From assembly GCA_936432065.2 (NCBI GenBank), contig OW386286.2:262899987-262963986 (forward strand): a DNA stretch of 64,000 nucleotides, written 5' to 3'. The position numbers were made by a program, and so were the translations under genes. Numbering within the stretch: position 1 is the first letter of the stretch; every line of letters starts with the position of its first letter. The notes beneath the pieces were generated by a model, which worked only from the letters and a program-made list of their open reading frames with translations, was not told the DNA's origin and made no database searches. The stretch comes from Rutpela maculata (lineage: Eukaryota > Arthropoda > Insecta > Coleoptera > Cerambycidae). Of this stretch, positions 46,098 through 57,419 are shown one piece after another.

Positions 46098-46404
46098 CCT
46101 ACTACTTCCACCCTATTATAAAAGGGGGTGAGAAAAAATTGTGATTTAGGGTGTGTACAAGAACCAAAGACCTCAAATTTATTTTTTAATTCATCCATCC
46201 CCACTACCACCCCCTATCACTACCCCCACCCCACTACCGACGTGAAATATCGTTTTATTGGTTTTTGGGGTAGACGATTTCAAATATTACATTATTGAAG
46301 TTTCATAAATAATTATTTCCACATACAAAATTTTTTCGTTGTGTGAGACTTGGATAGAAAATCGGGATAGATGTGGAAGTAGTGATTCCTTGGGCAGCGG
46401 TTTT
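46098..46404 (+). repeat. Family B dispersed repeat, 3' half
   Basis: The C-rich block, TTGTGATTTAGGGTGTGTAC, CCGACGTGAAATATCG (diverged from GATGTGGGGTATCG), and the end GATGTGGAAGTAGTG with GGGCAGCGG. It is 5'-truncated like the 3561 copy. Confidence 0.8.
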
Positions 46405-48202
46405 CACTTTTATATGATTTTTAACTTTTAATTCTATTTAATGTATTACTTATGATGTGCTTTTGAAATATTCTTAGCCCTACGCTACAGGTATTTTTTT
46501 TTATCGATTACCACCTTTCTCATAATGGTTTTTGATTAATCTTTTCCAGACCATGCTATATTATGTTTCAAAGTATCGTCATTGATTAACGTTATTAGTA
46601 AGATAGCCTAATTAGAAATAAGCTCAACAATATATATAATAATAATAATGACTGATTTTGTTTCTATTCCCTCAAAACTGACATGGCCTTTAGGAGATTT
46701 GAAAAAATTAAATTGTAAGCAACCCTATTGTATAAATCAAATTTAACCAACATATTTGTTGGTAGACGTGCTTTCTTTATAAAATAAAACCAAAAGGGTC
46801 GAATGTGTGTCTGATATATGACATCTTCTACATTAAAAATGAATTTTCCTCAAGAACTGGGAAATTCTACAATCTACAACGCCGGAGCTGTTCATACTAG
46901 TTTATTTATTTAACGAAATACCGACGTTCATACATGATCGAGTGAGTCTATAAAAGCTCTATAAAATAACATGGAGAGGCAAGTAGTGCAATACGAGTGT
47001 AACAACATAACATAAAGCTTGTCGTAGGGTACCCTCATCGATCACGCAGAGCCCAATTACTCAACCCGTGCTTTTATAAATAAGGGCGTTCATAGAATGT
47101 TCCGTACACATTTTTTCAATTTCATATATGTGGTATGCACCACGCAAATGCTTGGAAATTCGATTGTAATAGGCCCCTTGTATATGCCGTATATTTAAAA
47201 TTAATCTATATATATTAATACAGTGTTACCAAACATTAGCAATTATCAAATCTGTTTTCATAATTTCTAACTTGAAACTATTTAAATCACCGACAAATAT
47301 CTGGGAGAAGGGGCATATCTGAAAACACACTCATATTGGGGTTGACGTCATCAATCACTATATCCTGCTAGTGCAATAATTCGTGCAGTTTGCGGTTATT
47401 TCCTAAAATTATTTAGTTGTATTCGGTCTGTGATATTAAATAATAGTGTGTATTTAAGTTAAATTGTTTTAAACATGACTGAAAAAGGTTATTTCAAAGG
47501 TCAATCGGATAATTTACGCCGTACGCCTGCCGAGTGTATGCCATATGCTGCTGCGTCACAAAAATATTCATAAATAAAAAACTATAAAACCGTATTTTGA
47601 CGATAAAAATCGGGATTTACTCGAAATCTACGCAGTAAAAAAATTTTTAAATTGAATATTCGGATTCAGCACACAAAAATATTTAAGGCATGATAGGTTT
47701 AGTCCTTGGAGCAGATTTTTTTTTTTGTAGACCTGTGTTATTAAGAACAAATACGTTTGAAAATGTGAGGTATAAAAATGATGCAAGAAAGATAAAGTGT
47801 CTAACTTTTTGTTAACTTTGAAATTGGGACTTTTATGTAGGTGTGGAGTGGAATCCTCCTATATGCTTATCTTATTTGCCCTTTCTTTTAATTTCATGGA
47901 TGTCAGAAAAGAAAGAACGATTTTATTAATGGTTTTTCGACATCGATAACTCTGGAATTTTTCCATATATCGAGGAGATTTTTTTTATAAATAGCCAGTG
48001 AAATGGGGAATTTATTTTTGTATGGCACGTTTTTATGGAGAATCATTTGTATACCAGTTATTAGAGATTGAATTTTCTGGGAGCAATTATTTTGTCATGC
48101 CGTCGTTTCGAGGTCTGTAAACTCCACGAAGCGTCTCGGAGCCAAAAACGTGTAGAAAATCGGACGAAATATAGAAAACCAAAGGTCGACCCGTTACGGA
48201 GA
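46405..48202. other. Unassigned, 1.8 kb
   Basis: No recognised repeat boundary. A short frame starting MTEKGYFKGQSDNL opens at ATG 47475 and stops after 32 codons. It could be a first exon or a transposon leader, but no family is recognised. The rest is AT-rich spacer. Confidence 0.35.
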
Positions 48203-48547
48203 TACAGGGTGTAATTAGTTTCATGTCATTAAAAAAAACTGATAATGGGGACCTACTAGACAAACAAAAAAACTTTATGACTTTTTCCTCCAGGGGCACT
48301 TTGAAAAACTGACCTAGGTCAACAATTTGAATATTAGGGTAGGAAACATTTGAGAACCACTGCTTTCTGGGTCAATGGAGGTGTAGTTCCTAATTATACT
48401 TTTAAATTGTCATAAAAAAGTGCAAAGTTTACCGACCGACTCGTTCTCGCCGGCCCGCGGTTTCAAAGCAAAGAAGGGCGGCACCTTTGATGACCGCCTC
48501 AACCGAACCAGTTTTTTTTAATGACATGAAACTGATTACACCTTGTA
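48203..48547. mobile_element. Mariner-type MITE
   Basis: TACAGGGTGTAATTAGTTTC with ATGTCATTAAAAAAAACT at the left is matched by AGTTTTTTTTAATGACATG and AAACTGATTACACCTTGTA at the right. The TIRs are 38 bp with few mismatches, and TA lies at both ends. The 270 bp interior has no coding capacity and is unusually GC-rich near 48440-48490 (GCCGGCCCGCGG). Confidence 0.85.
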
Positions 48548-48908
48548 TATCCACTCAAAAGCACAATATTACAATCACAACCAAACTGTTCCATTCTCGT
48601 TTAAAAGTATTTTACATTTCAATTTGTGGCGACACCAGTTTAGAATTTGTTTTTACTGAGATAATGCTATATATATCAGTACATTTTCTGAAGCCTCTTT
48701 CTAGACTCCATTTATTCCTATGTTATTATTGGCTGACTCCCAACTACTTGGATGTAATGAATTTTTTGTTGAAATAATGCCATATGCAGCTGCATATTGA
48801 AAAAATCACCAAAGTCACAATTACGAGTTTTAAGAAAAACGTATGTAATTGATAGTTACGAGACATCTAATTAATGTTTTTGAATCGTTTTTACTTCCTA
48901 AAAATGTA

Positions 48909-50268
48909 CAGGGTGGTCAAAAGTTATTTTTCAATTAAGAACTGTTTACATTGAATTTCTCAATTTTTTCAAATGTATATTTTTCGACGATGTAATAAAG
49001 AAATGAAAAACGAACATTTTTTATACATACTTCCCTATGCCTAATTTCAACCATTTTCGTTTTATTGAGCAATAAGTACTAAATTCGAGAATAAACTTAA
49101 AAAATAGAGGTTTCTCATAATATTACAAGTGCTCCACATTTTGGTCGACACACATCTCTATATGCTTTTGAAATTAGGTTTCTACTGTTTCTAAAATTGC
49201 CGGTGTGGTAGATCTAAAAGCAGTTATTAATTATCCTTCCTACATATTTTGTACTGTTCTTGATGTGTCTTTATAATCAATTTCCTTCACGTATCTGCAT
49301 AAAAAGAAATCCATTTTTGTAAGATCTGGGGATCTAGCAGGCCATTTACTGGGTCCATTTCTTCCAATCCATTGAAGTAGGCAGGTATTATTTAAGTGGA
49401 CTCTAACTGCATTTAAATAATGTGGTGAAGCACCATCTTGCTGAAACCACATCCTATTTCGAATCCTTTCAGGAAGATTCACTAATAATTGTGGCAATGT
49501 ACCGTCAAAAAAATGTGAGCCTATTACATGTTCTCGATTAATTCCTCCCCAAACGTTTATAGACCATCTGCGCTGGTTATCAACTTGCCTAAAAAAGTGA
49601 GGATTTGGAAGCTGCTAATATCAGAAATCCTTCTATCAGGGGACCTTTGCTTATAAATTTTAGTGGCAAGCAAACAATTTCTGTCTGACTCGACCAAAAC
49701 AAATGTCATGTCCACAAGTTCCGCTTTATTAAAATTCATTTTGTAAAACTCGAAATATTTTAAATTTAATACAAATGATAACTGACGATCTATAAGTGCC
49801 ATAAATGTTCATTTGTACAAGACAATTTATACCAAACTGAGGTTTTATTGGTTGTCGAATAACGAAAACAGCAAAATAAATTACAAAAAAAAACTATTAC
49901 AGTAAGGGACCAGTGAAATACTATTTACCCACTATTTACCCACTTGAATGGATTTAAAGAAATGGTCCCACTAAATGGCCTCATTTTTAAATTGCACAAA
50001 GACGTCTCTCAATGAAAATGGGCAACACGTGGAGCACTTATTATAATTTTTTCTAATGAATTATTCGAAAAAACATCTATTTTTTAAGTTGATGTTTGCA
50101 ATTGATTAAGTTAATGGTTGCAATTAGCCATAGGGAAATACGTACAAAAATTTTCGTTTTTCATTTCTACATTACATCGTCGAAAAATATATAGGGTGTT
50201 CCATTTGAAAAAATTGAGAAAATTCAATTTAAAAAGTTCTTAATTGAAAATTAATTTTTGCCACACTG
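48909..50268 (-). mobile_element. M2: internally deleted mariner-like transposon
   Basis: The ends are CAGGGTGGTCAAAAGTTATT and AATTTTTGCCACACTG. The TIRs continue inward for ~75 bp (CAATTAAGAACT, GAATTT.CTCAATTTTTTCAAATG) and are flanked by the target TA at 48907-48908 and 50269-50270. It carries one broken transposase gene on the minus strand. The related part of the interior runs to GTGGAGCACTT near each side, adding to the TIR length. Confidence 0.85.
49124..49739 (-). pseudogene. Transposase, N- and C-terminal parts fused by a deletion (DUF4817/DDE type)
   Basis: The N-terminal part from ATG 49739 reads MNFNKAELVDMTFVLVESDR, ATKIYKQRSPDRR and ISDISSFQ. This is the helix-turn-helix region found in DUF4817-type insect transposases. 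At ~49600 it jumps to HFFRQVDNQRRWSINVWGG in another frame, so the first part of the DDE domain is deleted. Further on come MWFQQDGASPHYLNAV (catalytic Asp) and WIGRNGPSKWPARSPDL, with the last catalytic Asp intact. MDFFLC follows, and after a stop the tail TPAILETVET and MCVDQNVEHL. It is not functional. Confidence 0.8.
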
Positions 50269-50307
50269 TACATTTTTAGGAAGTAAAAATGATTCAAAAA
50301 TTTTTTT

Positions 50308-50787
50308 ACTAGTGAAATATTTTGTCGAACTCCTCTATATGTTTCCTTAAATATATAAGGAATACGAAACCAGACTGCAACCAACAGCTATTCTCCGGAC
50401 TAATGCCCCGCCGAGCGCTGAATTACGAGTTACAAGCCTGGCCGCGTTAAGTACAATAACTATGTATTGCCACAAAACGCTAAGTTTCGATTGTAATAGA
50501 CACCAGCCGAAAGACTTATTCCCATTCAAAGGAGCTCTCGTGCCAGCCACCCCATACCACTTGCAGACTGCAGTTTCGAGCTATTGGCTCTCGTCAGTGC
50601 AAGGTAGGTCTGAGACGGCTGTAACGAGGCATTTGTTCACTCTTGGTACATGACGAGATTTATAAAACCACGACATGCAACAAAAATGACAGGCTCCATC
50701 TAGCGGCTGATATCCATTACAATCGAAACAGCAGTAGCCCTGACATGGGCACAGTTAGTAGATATGCTTCTAGAGGGCAGAATATTT
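50308..50787 (-). repeat. 480 bp monomer, left arm
   Basis: Defined by recurrence of ACTAGTGAAATATTTTGTCG at 50308 and 50788, exactly 480 bases apart. Within the monomer GTTTCGATTGTAATAGAC and its near reverse complement ATCCATTACAATCGAAAC form an internal inverted pair (50487-50512 and ~50703-50731), which would let an RNA monomer fold partly rod-like. It contains one hammerhead motif on the minus strand. The partial second monomer is 50788-50986. Confidence 0.85.
50560..50603 (-). ncRNA. Type I hammerhead ribozyme motif, left arm
   Basis: Minus strand, in order: stem I strand CTTGCA, core CTGACGA, stem II GAGC with loop CAATA and GCTC, core GAA, stem III ACTG paired with CAGT with no loop, cleavage-site C (NUH = GTC), then stem I partner TGCAAG. 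All invariant core positions (CUGANGA, GAAA, UH) are present and all three stems pair perfectly. An outer ACC/GGT pair beyond a small internal loop extends stem I, as in natural type I hammerheads, where that loop contacts loop II. The loopless, self-complementary stem III suggests activity as a dimer. Confidence 0.85.
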
Positions 50788-51201
50788 ACTAGTGAAATAT
50801 TTTGTCGAACTCCTCTATATGTTTCCTTAAATATATAAGGAATACGAAACCAGACTGCAACCAACAGCTATTCTCCGGACTAATGCCCCGCCGAGCGCTG
50901 AATTACGAGTTACAAGCCTGGCCGCGTTAAGTACAATAACTATGTATTGCCACAAAACGCTAAGTTTCGATTGTAATAGACACCAGGGAATAAGTCTTTC
51001 GGCTGGTGTCTATTACAATCGAAACTTAGCGTTTTGTGGCAATACATAGTTATTGTACTTAACGCGGCCAGGCTTGTAACTCGTAATTCAGCGCTCGGCG
51101 GGGCATTAGTCCGGAGAATAGCTGTTGGTTGCAGTCTGGTTTCGTATTCCTTATATATTTAAGGAAACATATAGAGGAGTTCGACAAAATATTTCACTAG
51201 T

Positions 51202-51681
51202 AAATATTCTGCCCTCTAGAAGCATATCTACTAACTGTGCCCATGTCAGGGCTACTGCTGTTTCGATTGTAATGGATATCAGCCGCTAGATGGAGCCTGT
51301 CATTTTTGTTGCATGTCGTGGTTTTATAAATCTCGTCATGTACCAAGAGTGAACAAATGCCTCGTTACAGCCGTCTCAGACCTACCTTGCACTGACGAGA
51401 GCCAATAGCTCGAAACTGCAGTCTGCAAGTGGTATGGGGTGGCTGGCACGAGAGCTCCTTTGAATGGGAATAAGTCTTTCGGCTGGTGTCTATTACAATC
51501 GAAACTTAGCGTTTTGTGGCAATACATAGTTATTGTACTTAACGCGGCCAGGCTTGTAACTCGTAATTCAGCGCTCGGCGGGGCATTAGTCCGGAGAATA
51601 GCTGTTGGTTGCAGTCTGGTTTCGTATTCCTTATATATTTAAGGAAACATATAGAGGAGTTCGACAAAATATTTCACTAGT
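51202..51681 (+). repeat. 480 bp monomer, right arm
   Basis: Mirror image of 50308-50787 about the axis at ~50994.5. It ends in TTTCACTAGT at 51681 and appears identical in sequence to the left monomer. The hammerhead motif lies on the plus strand. The partial monomer 51003-51201 precedes it. Confidence 0.85.
51386..51429 (+). ncRNA. Type I hammerhead ribozyme motif, right arm
   Basis: The same 44 nt motif on the plus strand. Cleavage is predicted between C51423 and T51424. It lies symmetrically to the left-arm motif. Because there is only one motif per arm and the two are in opposite orientation, a transcript of this locus could cut once but could not release a full monomer. That would need two motifs in tandem on one strand. 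Confidence 0.85.
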
Positions 51682-51905
51682 AAATATTCTGCCCTCTAGA
51701 AGCATATCTACTAAATGATTCAAAAACATTAACTAGCATTCACATAAGTTTTTCTTAAAACCCGTAATTGTGACTTTGATGATTTTTTCAATATGCATCT
51801 GCAGATTGCATTATTTCAACAAAAAAATTCCTTACATCCAAGTGGTTGGGAGATAGTCAATAATAATATAGGAATGAAAAGAGTCTTCAAAAAATGAACT
51901 GCTAG

Positions 51906-53487
51906 CATTCCATTTAAAAAAAAGGCACTTGATCCTGTAATTCCGTCTATAACCGAAAATAATTTTCGGTTATAGAATAATTATAGGTTATTTTTTTTTT
52001 TAATTTTTAGCTACCGTAAAACTCGAGATATTGAAGTCCGACGCACTATTGTCCCACCCTGTATATAATCTAGTTTCTTCGCACATCCATAAACTTGATA
52101 ATCTTTCAAGTATCTATAATGTTAAATATTTAGCACCCCATCTACTTTGCTATTCCGTATTCAATAACTTCAGTGAATGGATCGTGATCCTCCCTTAAGT
52201 GACTTTACTTCCTCAAAATAGCATTTCCGATACCAATTTGTTACACGGCTGACGCATTTGCAACAAATTTGTAGCGTGCACTTGAGCTCATCTTTGATTT
52301 ATACTTTGCGATCTTGTTTAAATGCCCTAATTCCCAAGTGTTGCACGTATGTTTTTACTGCTCGCTCGCTTTACACACCAGCTTTGCCAAAGGGTAATGT
52401 GGATTTGTGTGATCGTTAATACCAGCATTTAAAGATAAATCCGCTGAATTATTTACAAACAACCCTTTAAAGTTAATTGCAGAAACTACATCTCCCGACT
52501 TAACTGCTGAAACTTATATTATCTTTTTGTTAAATTAAATATAAACCGTTCCAAATCCATGAATACAGGGTTAGGACATATGTATGGACTGACTCTCGCG
52601 AAAACGAAAATAAGCGGTATAAAAAAAATCGAATTTGTAAACGGTTAGCAAAATCAAAAGTACACACAACGCTAGTTCTTTTATTCAATAAGTGCTATGC
52701 GTATTATTATTTTTTATGTTTGGTTAATTTTTTGTTATAACCAATTTATCAACACTATAGGAGATTAAAGCTATTGGAAAATTTAATAATAAAAAAACTT
52801 GATGAAATGAAATCAACAAATTGATATCAATATTTGTACCTACATAATAAAAAAAGAAATTATTGTGTAAAACAAAGTACATAAATCATCTGTTATTAAT
52901 TAAGTGAAACAAATTTAGATATGAATAAATTGCCATCAACCAACGTCGCGTTTCAATGTCAAAGCGAATACGAGTTCAATGTTTGCTAACTTTACAGGGT
53001 ACTTTGAGACGTTTCATCCATATTTTCTCGAAAATTGTTAATTCTAGAAAAAAGTTTCAAATAAAAGTTTTGCATCCATTCTTTGTATTTCTCTCTTCTC
53101 AATATATTTAGTGTCTGTTTCGAATAATAAAAAATATTCCCGCTTGTTATACTTACCCCTGCAAGTTATCACCTTTTAGTGGCATAGCCTTAAAAAAAAT
53201 CATATTTTCTGCATTTATTGTTTCTCCCATATTAATACGTTTTGTTAACAAATATTAACATGGTAAAAATTTTAGACAAATTCGTTCCGTTTTTAAGTTA
53301 GACCAAGTTAAACAAAAAAACAAAAAATAAACCGTTCAAGTCAATTTAAAAATAGTAAGTACCATTTTTCAGAGCAGAAACTTCCCTTTTCTAAAAGCTC
53401 TAATTAAAATCGATCCCTTGCAGAATTAATCAACCAACAATTATTTTTATCAGCGAAACAGAGTGCTAGCGCACTCAACGGGAATAG
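51906..53487. other. Unassigned; one tight palindrome and a stray mariner-like end
   Basis: TATAACCGAAAAT and ATTTTCGGTTATA form a hairpin at ~51950-51977. CCCACCCTGTATA at ~52060-52072 looks like a mariner-type right end without a recognised partner. The remainder is AT-rich with no gene. Confidence 0.4.
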
Positions 53488-53512
53488 AACACACACACAC
53501 ACACACACACAC
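53488..53512. repeat. (CA)n microsatellite
   Basis: A run of about twelve CA dinucleotides. Confidence 0.9.
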
Positions 53513-54794
53513 TTCAGAGTGGTTTTATTTCTGGTCAAGAATAGACTAATTTTTTTCCAAGTATTGTGCATCACTTGGTTAATTTAATGTGGTTGCAGCT
53601 TACTGAAACAAACTGGAATGCCAGCCCCTTGAACTCGTCTAGTATATATGACTTGACTAGTATAGTTTGATATTGAAGAACTATAATAGAACTCTTTCTG
53701 AAATTTCTGAAAACATGTTGAAATTAAAACTAAAAATTCACCAATTGTCAACTTTTTGCCTATTTCGAAAACAAGATTCCACAATGAACAATTTTTGCTG
53801 CAATTATTATCACTTTAATTCTACTTTCTGAATTTGGACATGTCTTAACAAGTGTTACCTACCTTAGGTAAACCAAGAGTGGAAAATTTTCAGTTATTCA
53901 GCATTTTATTTTTTTCTTAAATAGTAGTTAGTGAATTCAAAAAATTAATACGCCATAAGCATGGGTTAAACAGTTAAACAGTTTATTTATTTGAGCATAT
54001 ATTTGATGAAGATAGATAGGTATATGTCGTAACATTCAGAACTGATACTAATATTTACTATCTTTGAATAAAGTAATAAAAAACTACAAACTACCTAAAA
54101 AAATTAACTCTATCCTGGCATATATAACTTTATTTAGAAGTGCTTACTTATCCGACTTGAAAAGAACTGGAAAGATTTTCCGTTAGAAGCAAAGAAAAAG
54201 TATATCTTTTTATAGAATCTGATCTAAATAAAGTAGGACTTATTGTTATTTGCTTCCCTCCAGAACATTATGAATCATTTTTATCTTTAAGGAAAATAAA
54301 ATTATTTTGATAAATCGGATGACTAATATCAGATTCAAGACAATTTCGCGAATTATCCTTTTTTGCGCTATTATTTTATTTACATGTAATTATATATACC
54401 GGTTGTTTGGGACATCGATATAAAACTTTAAAAACTAATCTTTATAATTATGTATACCGTTACACAAACTATTACAGATTTTTTTGAGATATCCGCCTTT
54501 TTTACATATTTTTGATTATTATTGAAATTTCTGTTAGTAAACAAGATTATTACATTATTGAAAGGTTTAATCTGTGTTAAATAATTTTTTTCTAATCATT
54601 GTTGGGTACTTCCTCAAAACATAGAAAAAAGAAGTTCGAGATATGATTATAAAAAAAATTCGATACTAATTAAAGTATCGTGTTTCTGTAGAATTTAATT
54701 TAAAATTTAAAGAGCATTTTCTCAAAAATGGCACACATGAAATACATTAAAATAACTTCAAAAACTTTGTTTTATCCCTTTGCCAATGGTGTAT
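53513..54794. other. Unassigned AT-rich sequence
   Basis: No gene or repeat edge was recognised. Confidence 0.35.
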
Positions 54795-55830
54795 GATCAG
54801 ATTAGATTAGATTTGAAAAAAGGAGCTGACTGATTGGCCTTCTCCACCGCGACCCCTGTGGATTTATCGTGGAACTCCTTTTCGCTCCCCTTATCCAGCT
54901 TTGTCTTTTGTATCAGACTCCATAGCCTTGAAAAGGTGGTATATCCTTGGTTTCTCTTCGCCAAGTAGTTGGAACCTCAGTCTGGCTAGGCCTTAGCAAT
55001 GGCACAGCACATGTATTGAGGTTTCCTCGTCCCCTTGACAGAATCTGCATGTTACATCCTCTGTCAGGCCCATTAGACTCATAGGTATGTCTATTAAGCC
55101 TACGATGTCCAGCTAGAAGACTAGTAGGTCTTCCGTGAATTTGATAGTTCTTTAATGAACTCTTTGGCCAGTCTCTATCGTGGGAAATTCTTCCACCACT
55201 CTAGAGATTTATTTTATACCCATTCATTAATGAATGTTCATATGCGTGGCTTGGCCATACCGCAAAAGGGTTCGGGTCCTACTAGAGCCTTAGATGCGCC
55301 TTCCCGGGCCAATTCATCAGCCTTCTCATTTCCCCTATATCTCTCGTGTCGTGGTACCCATGCCACGGTCACTTTGTTCTGACTTTCCGTAAGGGCATTT
55401 ATACAATCTCATACTAGTCTTGAATCGACCTGCGTGGAATCGAGTTCCTTTAGCGCTGCTTGGCTGTCGGAAAAAATTGCAATTGACTGGTTTACAGTTC
55501 CTTGCCTCATTATTTCCTTTGCACACCACTGTATAGGGGCCACTTCAGCCTGAAATATTGTGGCGTGTGTTCCTAGACTTGTCGATTTTCGTTTTCGACC
55601 TTATCTCGTAAATCCCAACTCCGACTCCCTGTTCTGTCTTGGAGCCGTCCGCATACCAGATCGTTTATGCCGATATTGGAGGACCGTTTTTTCAGTAGTC
55701 CCTGACTGGTATTTTGGTTTGAAAATTTGTATAGAAGTTATGCTTTGGGACCATGCCCTAGGCATTCCCAAAATGGGATCTGCCTTCAGCTCTGAGTATA
55801 ACTTTTAGTGCTCTGTTCCGTGTTGTTGCC
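54795..55830 (-). pseudogene. Non-LTR retrotransposon remnant with RNase H domain
   Basis: The minus strand reads FKPKYQSGT upstream, then WYADGSKTEQGVGVGIYEI (RNase H start with the first catalytic Asp). IFQAEVAPIQWCAKEIMRQ, IAIFSDSQAALKELD (another catalytic Asp), VAWVPRHERYRGNEKADELA and PEPFCGMAKP follow. Stops and frameshifts interrupt it. The 3' end reaches a (TCTAA)n-like tail at 54795-54815. The PEPFCG and GNExADxLAR motifs match the LINE at 22050, so both are of the R1/LOA/I type with RNase H. Confidence 0.8.
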
Positions 55831-56769
55831 TTATGGGCGTTGTGCCTTGCATTAGCCTATGTATCGTGTATCGTGTATGGTGGAATGCTAGTACATTCAG
55901 TAAAAAACATTCCTGTAGACAGTAAAATTTTACTAGTTATATTTTGTATAATGGTACATATGGTCATATAGGTTCTATCACACTCCCTTAAAATTTTCTA
56001 TCAATGTACCAAACAACTTGTATAAATTATACTAGTGTCAAATTCATTCGTACTATAATAGTACAATCAGATTTGCGATTTCCTATTTTTATAGAACCAG
56101 AGGAGTAAATATTAGCCAATGAAAATCAATCACATTCTTTTGTATATTCATATGCACATTTTGGATGAAAATATACCAGTAAAGTGCCTTAAACAGTTGT
56201 CAATCCTCTTCCAAGCGCAACTTTGGCTATCACACAATTGTCAGTGAAAAGATGGTTTTACCCAAATGCACTTTCGTTTACCGTTTGCGTAAACTGTAGC
56301 CCAGAACTCATCTTTCCTTTCAAAGGCTAATCCAGGCGTGTTCACCACAGTTCTAATGATCTCAACGAAATTTAAACGATTTAAGAAACGCTCTTTTGTC
56401 CGTTAAGGATGTTTTGTGGAACGCTTAGCATAAACTGAGGAATAGTGAAACTTATTTCGAAATAGTTCGCTTTGGAGTTCTTTCAATACAGTCGCGTTCC
56501 CCTCCCGCAGCGCTCCTCTTCGAATAATTCGGTCTATTGTCGGAGTTGTGCCTTTGTGGTGGACGGGAATCCACTATATATTTATATGTGTATATTGCGA
56601 GAATTTTTGTATATCACTCTGAACATGATAAATAATACCGCGTACTGACAGTGAAACATTTGGCAACTTGCCATTGTTTCAAATTGCTTTCTATTATTGG
56701 AGTAATTTGCTCAAACGCAGTTTGTTCTAAAAGATGCTCGATACACCCATATAATAGATAGCAAAAAAA
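55831..56769. other. Unassigned sequence
   Basis: No gene was recognised. A short ATCGTGT triplication occurs at ~55862-55880. Confidence 0.35.
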
Positions 56770-56978
56770 AAAACAAGGGTCCCGTGAATGATTCCCACAA
56801 GGAATTTATTGTTTGTATAATGTACCGGGAGGAGGTCACAATCATTAGTTAATGTTTTCCACAAAAATATCGCTGCCGCTACGACCGCCATGTTGAAAAA
56901 ATGGTTTTTCTCAATTGCCTCATTTTCTGCTAATTCTACTCTAAAATTACCAGTTAATCAAGGACCTGGCTCTAGTTC
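56770..56978. repeat. Fragment of the 29690 dispersed family
   Basis: TTAATGTTTTCCACAAAAATAT, split as TTAATGTTTTCC and ACAAAAATAT, then GCCATGTTGAAAAAATG and TTTTTCTCAATT match 29735-29810. It is cut by the left end of T3. Confidence 0.6.
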
Positions 56979-57419
56979 CTGTAGGAAATGTTGAGAAGGG
57001 AGATTTTCTTTTCAGGAATACTTAGTAGGTGTCTCAGCAAGTATTTTTGACTTGGGTGGACATCCACCACCTGGTACATTTTCCCGCTATAACGTCATTA
57101 AAGATGGCGGCCGCTCGATCACAGGACTGCCTATATCCCTGTTAATACTTGACTAATTTGCATGGAAATTGAGTTAATATGTTGCAATCACTATTTTTTG
57201 TTTTATTGTTATTATTATTTTATTACTACAAAAAGATTCCTCGATATTTTGACTGAATAAGTTATATATTACAACAAATTCAATACTACTGTTGGAAAAA
57301 TAAGGTAATCATGATAATACCACAAAACCATGAATAAAGTGATATTATGTTATCACAAAAATCAATATTGAACAGTGATAATATTACAAACATGTTCATA
57401 TTTTATCTAAAACGAATTT

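Larger units (their letters stand above)
50301..51712. mobile_element. Retrozyme-like inverted repeat carrying hammerhead ribozymes
   Basis: Two 682 bp arms (50305-50986 and 51003-51684) are reverse complements with no mismatch that I found. They are separated by a 16 nt spacer (GGAATAAGTCTTTCGG), and the right side extends ~28 bp further. Each arm is one full 480 bp monomer plus ~200 bp of a second. The whole is flanked by a 14 bp direct repeat AAATGATTCAAAAA (50287-50300, 51713-51726), and a run of seven T lies at the left edge (an A tail if read on the minus strand). The block is clearly more GC-rich than its surroundings. It encodes no protein. Confidence 0.8.
48680..51905. repeat. Host fold-back, split by two insertions
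   Basis: The left arm (48680-48906) and the right-arm remainder (50271-50300 plus 51713-51905) are reverse complements. They share TTATTATTGRCT, CCACTTGGATGTAA, GAAATAATGC, CACAATTACGRGTTTTAAG and TTAATGTTTTTGAATC. Taking out the two insertions restores a centre reading TTCCTAAAAATG-TA-CATTTTTAGGAA, a perfect palindrome around TA. M2 sits exactly at that TA. The hammerhead-bearing palindrome sits in the right arm. Confidence 0.8.

Noticed and set aside
48203..48547. GC-rich patch in the MITE as a promoter or CpG island
   Set aside because: It is only ~50 bp, lies inside a mobile element and has no gene downstream.
50347..51642. Four open frames of 63-67 residues repeated in both hammerhead-element arms
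   Set aside because: They are identical only because the arms are identical. They lie on both strands, overlap the ribozyme, and have no protein motif.
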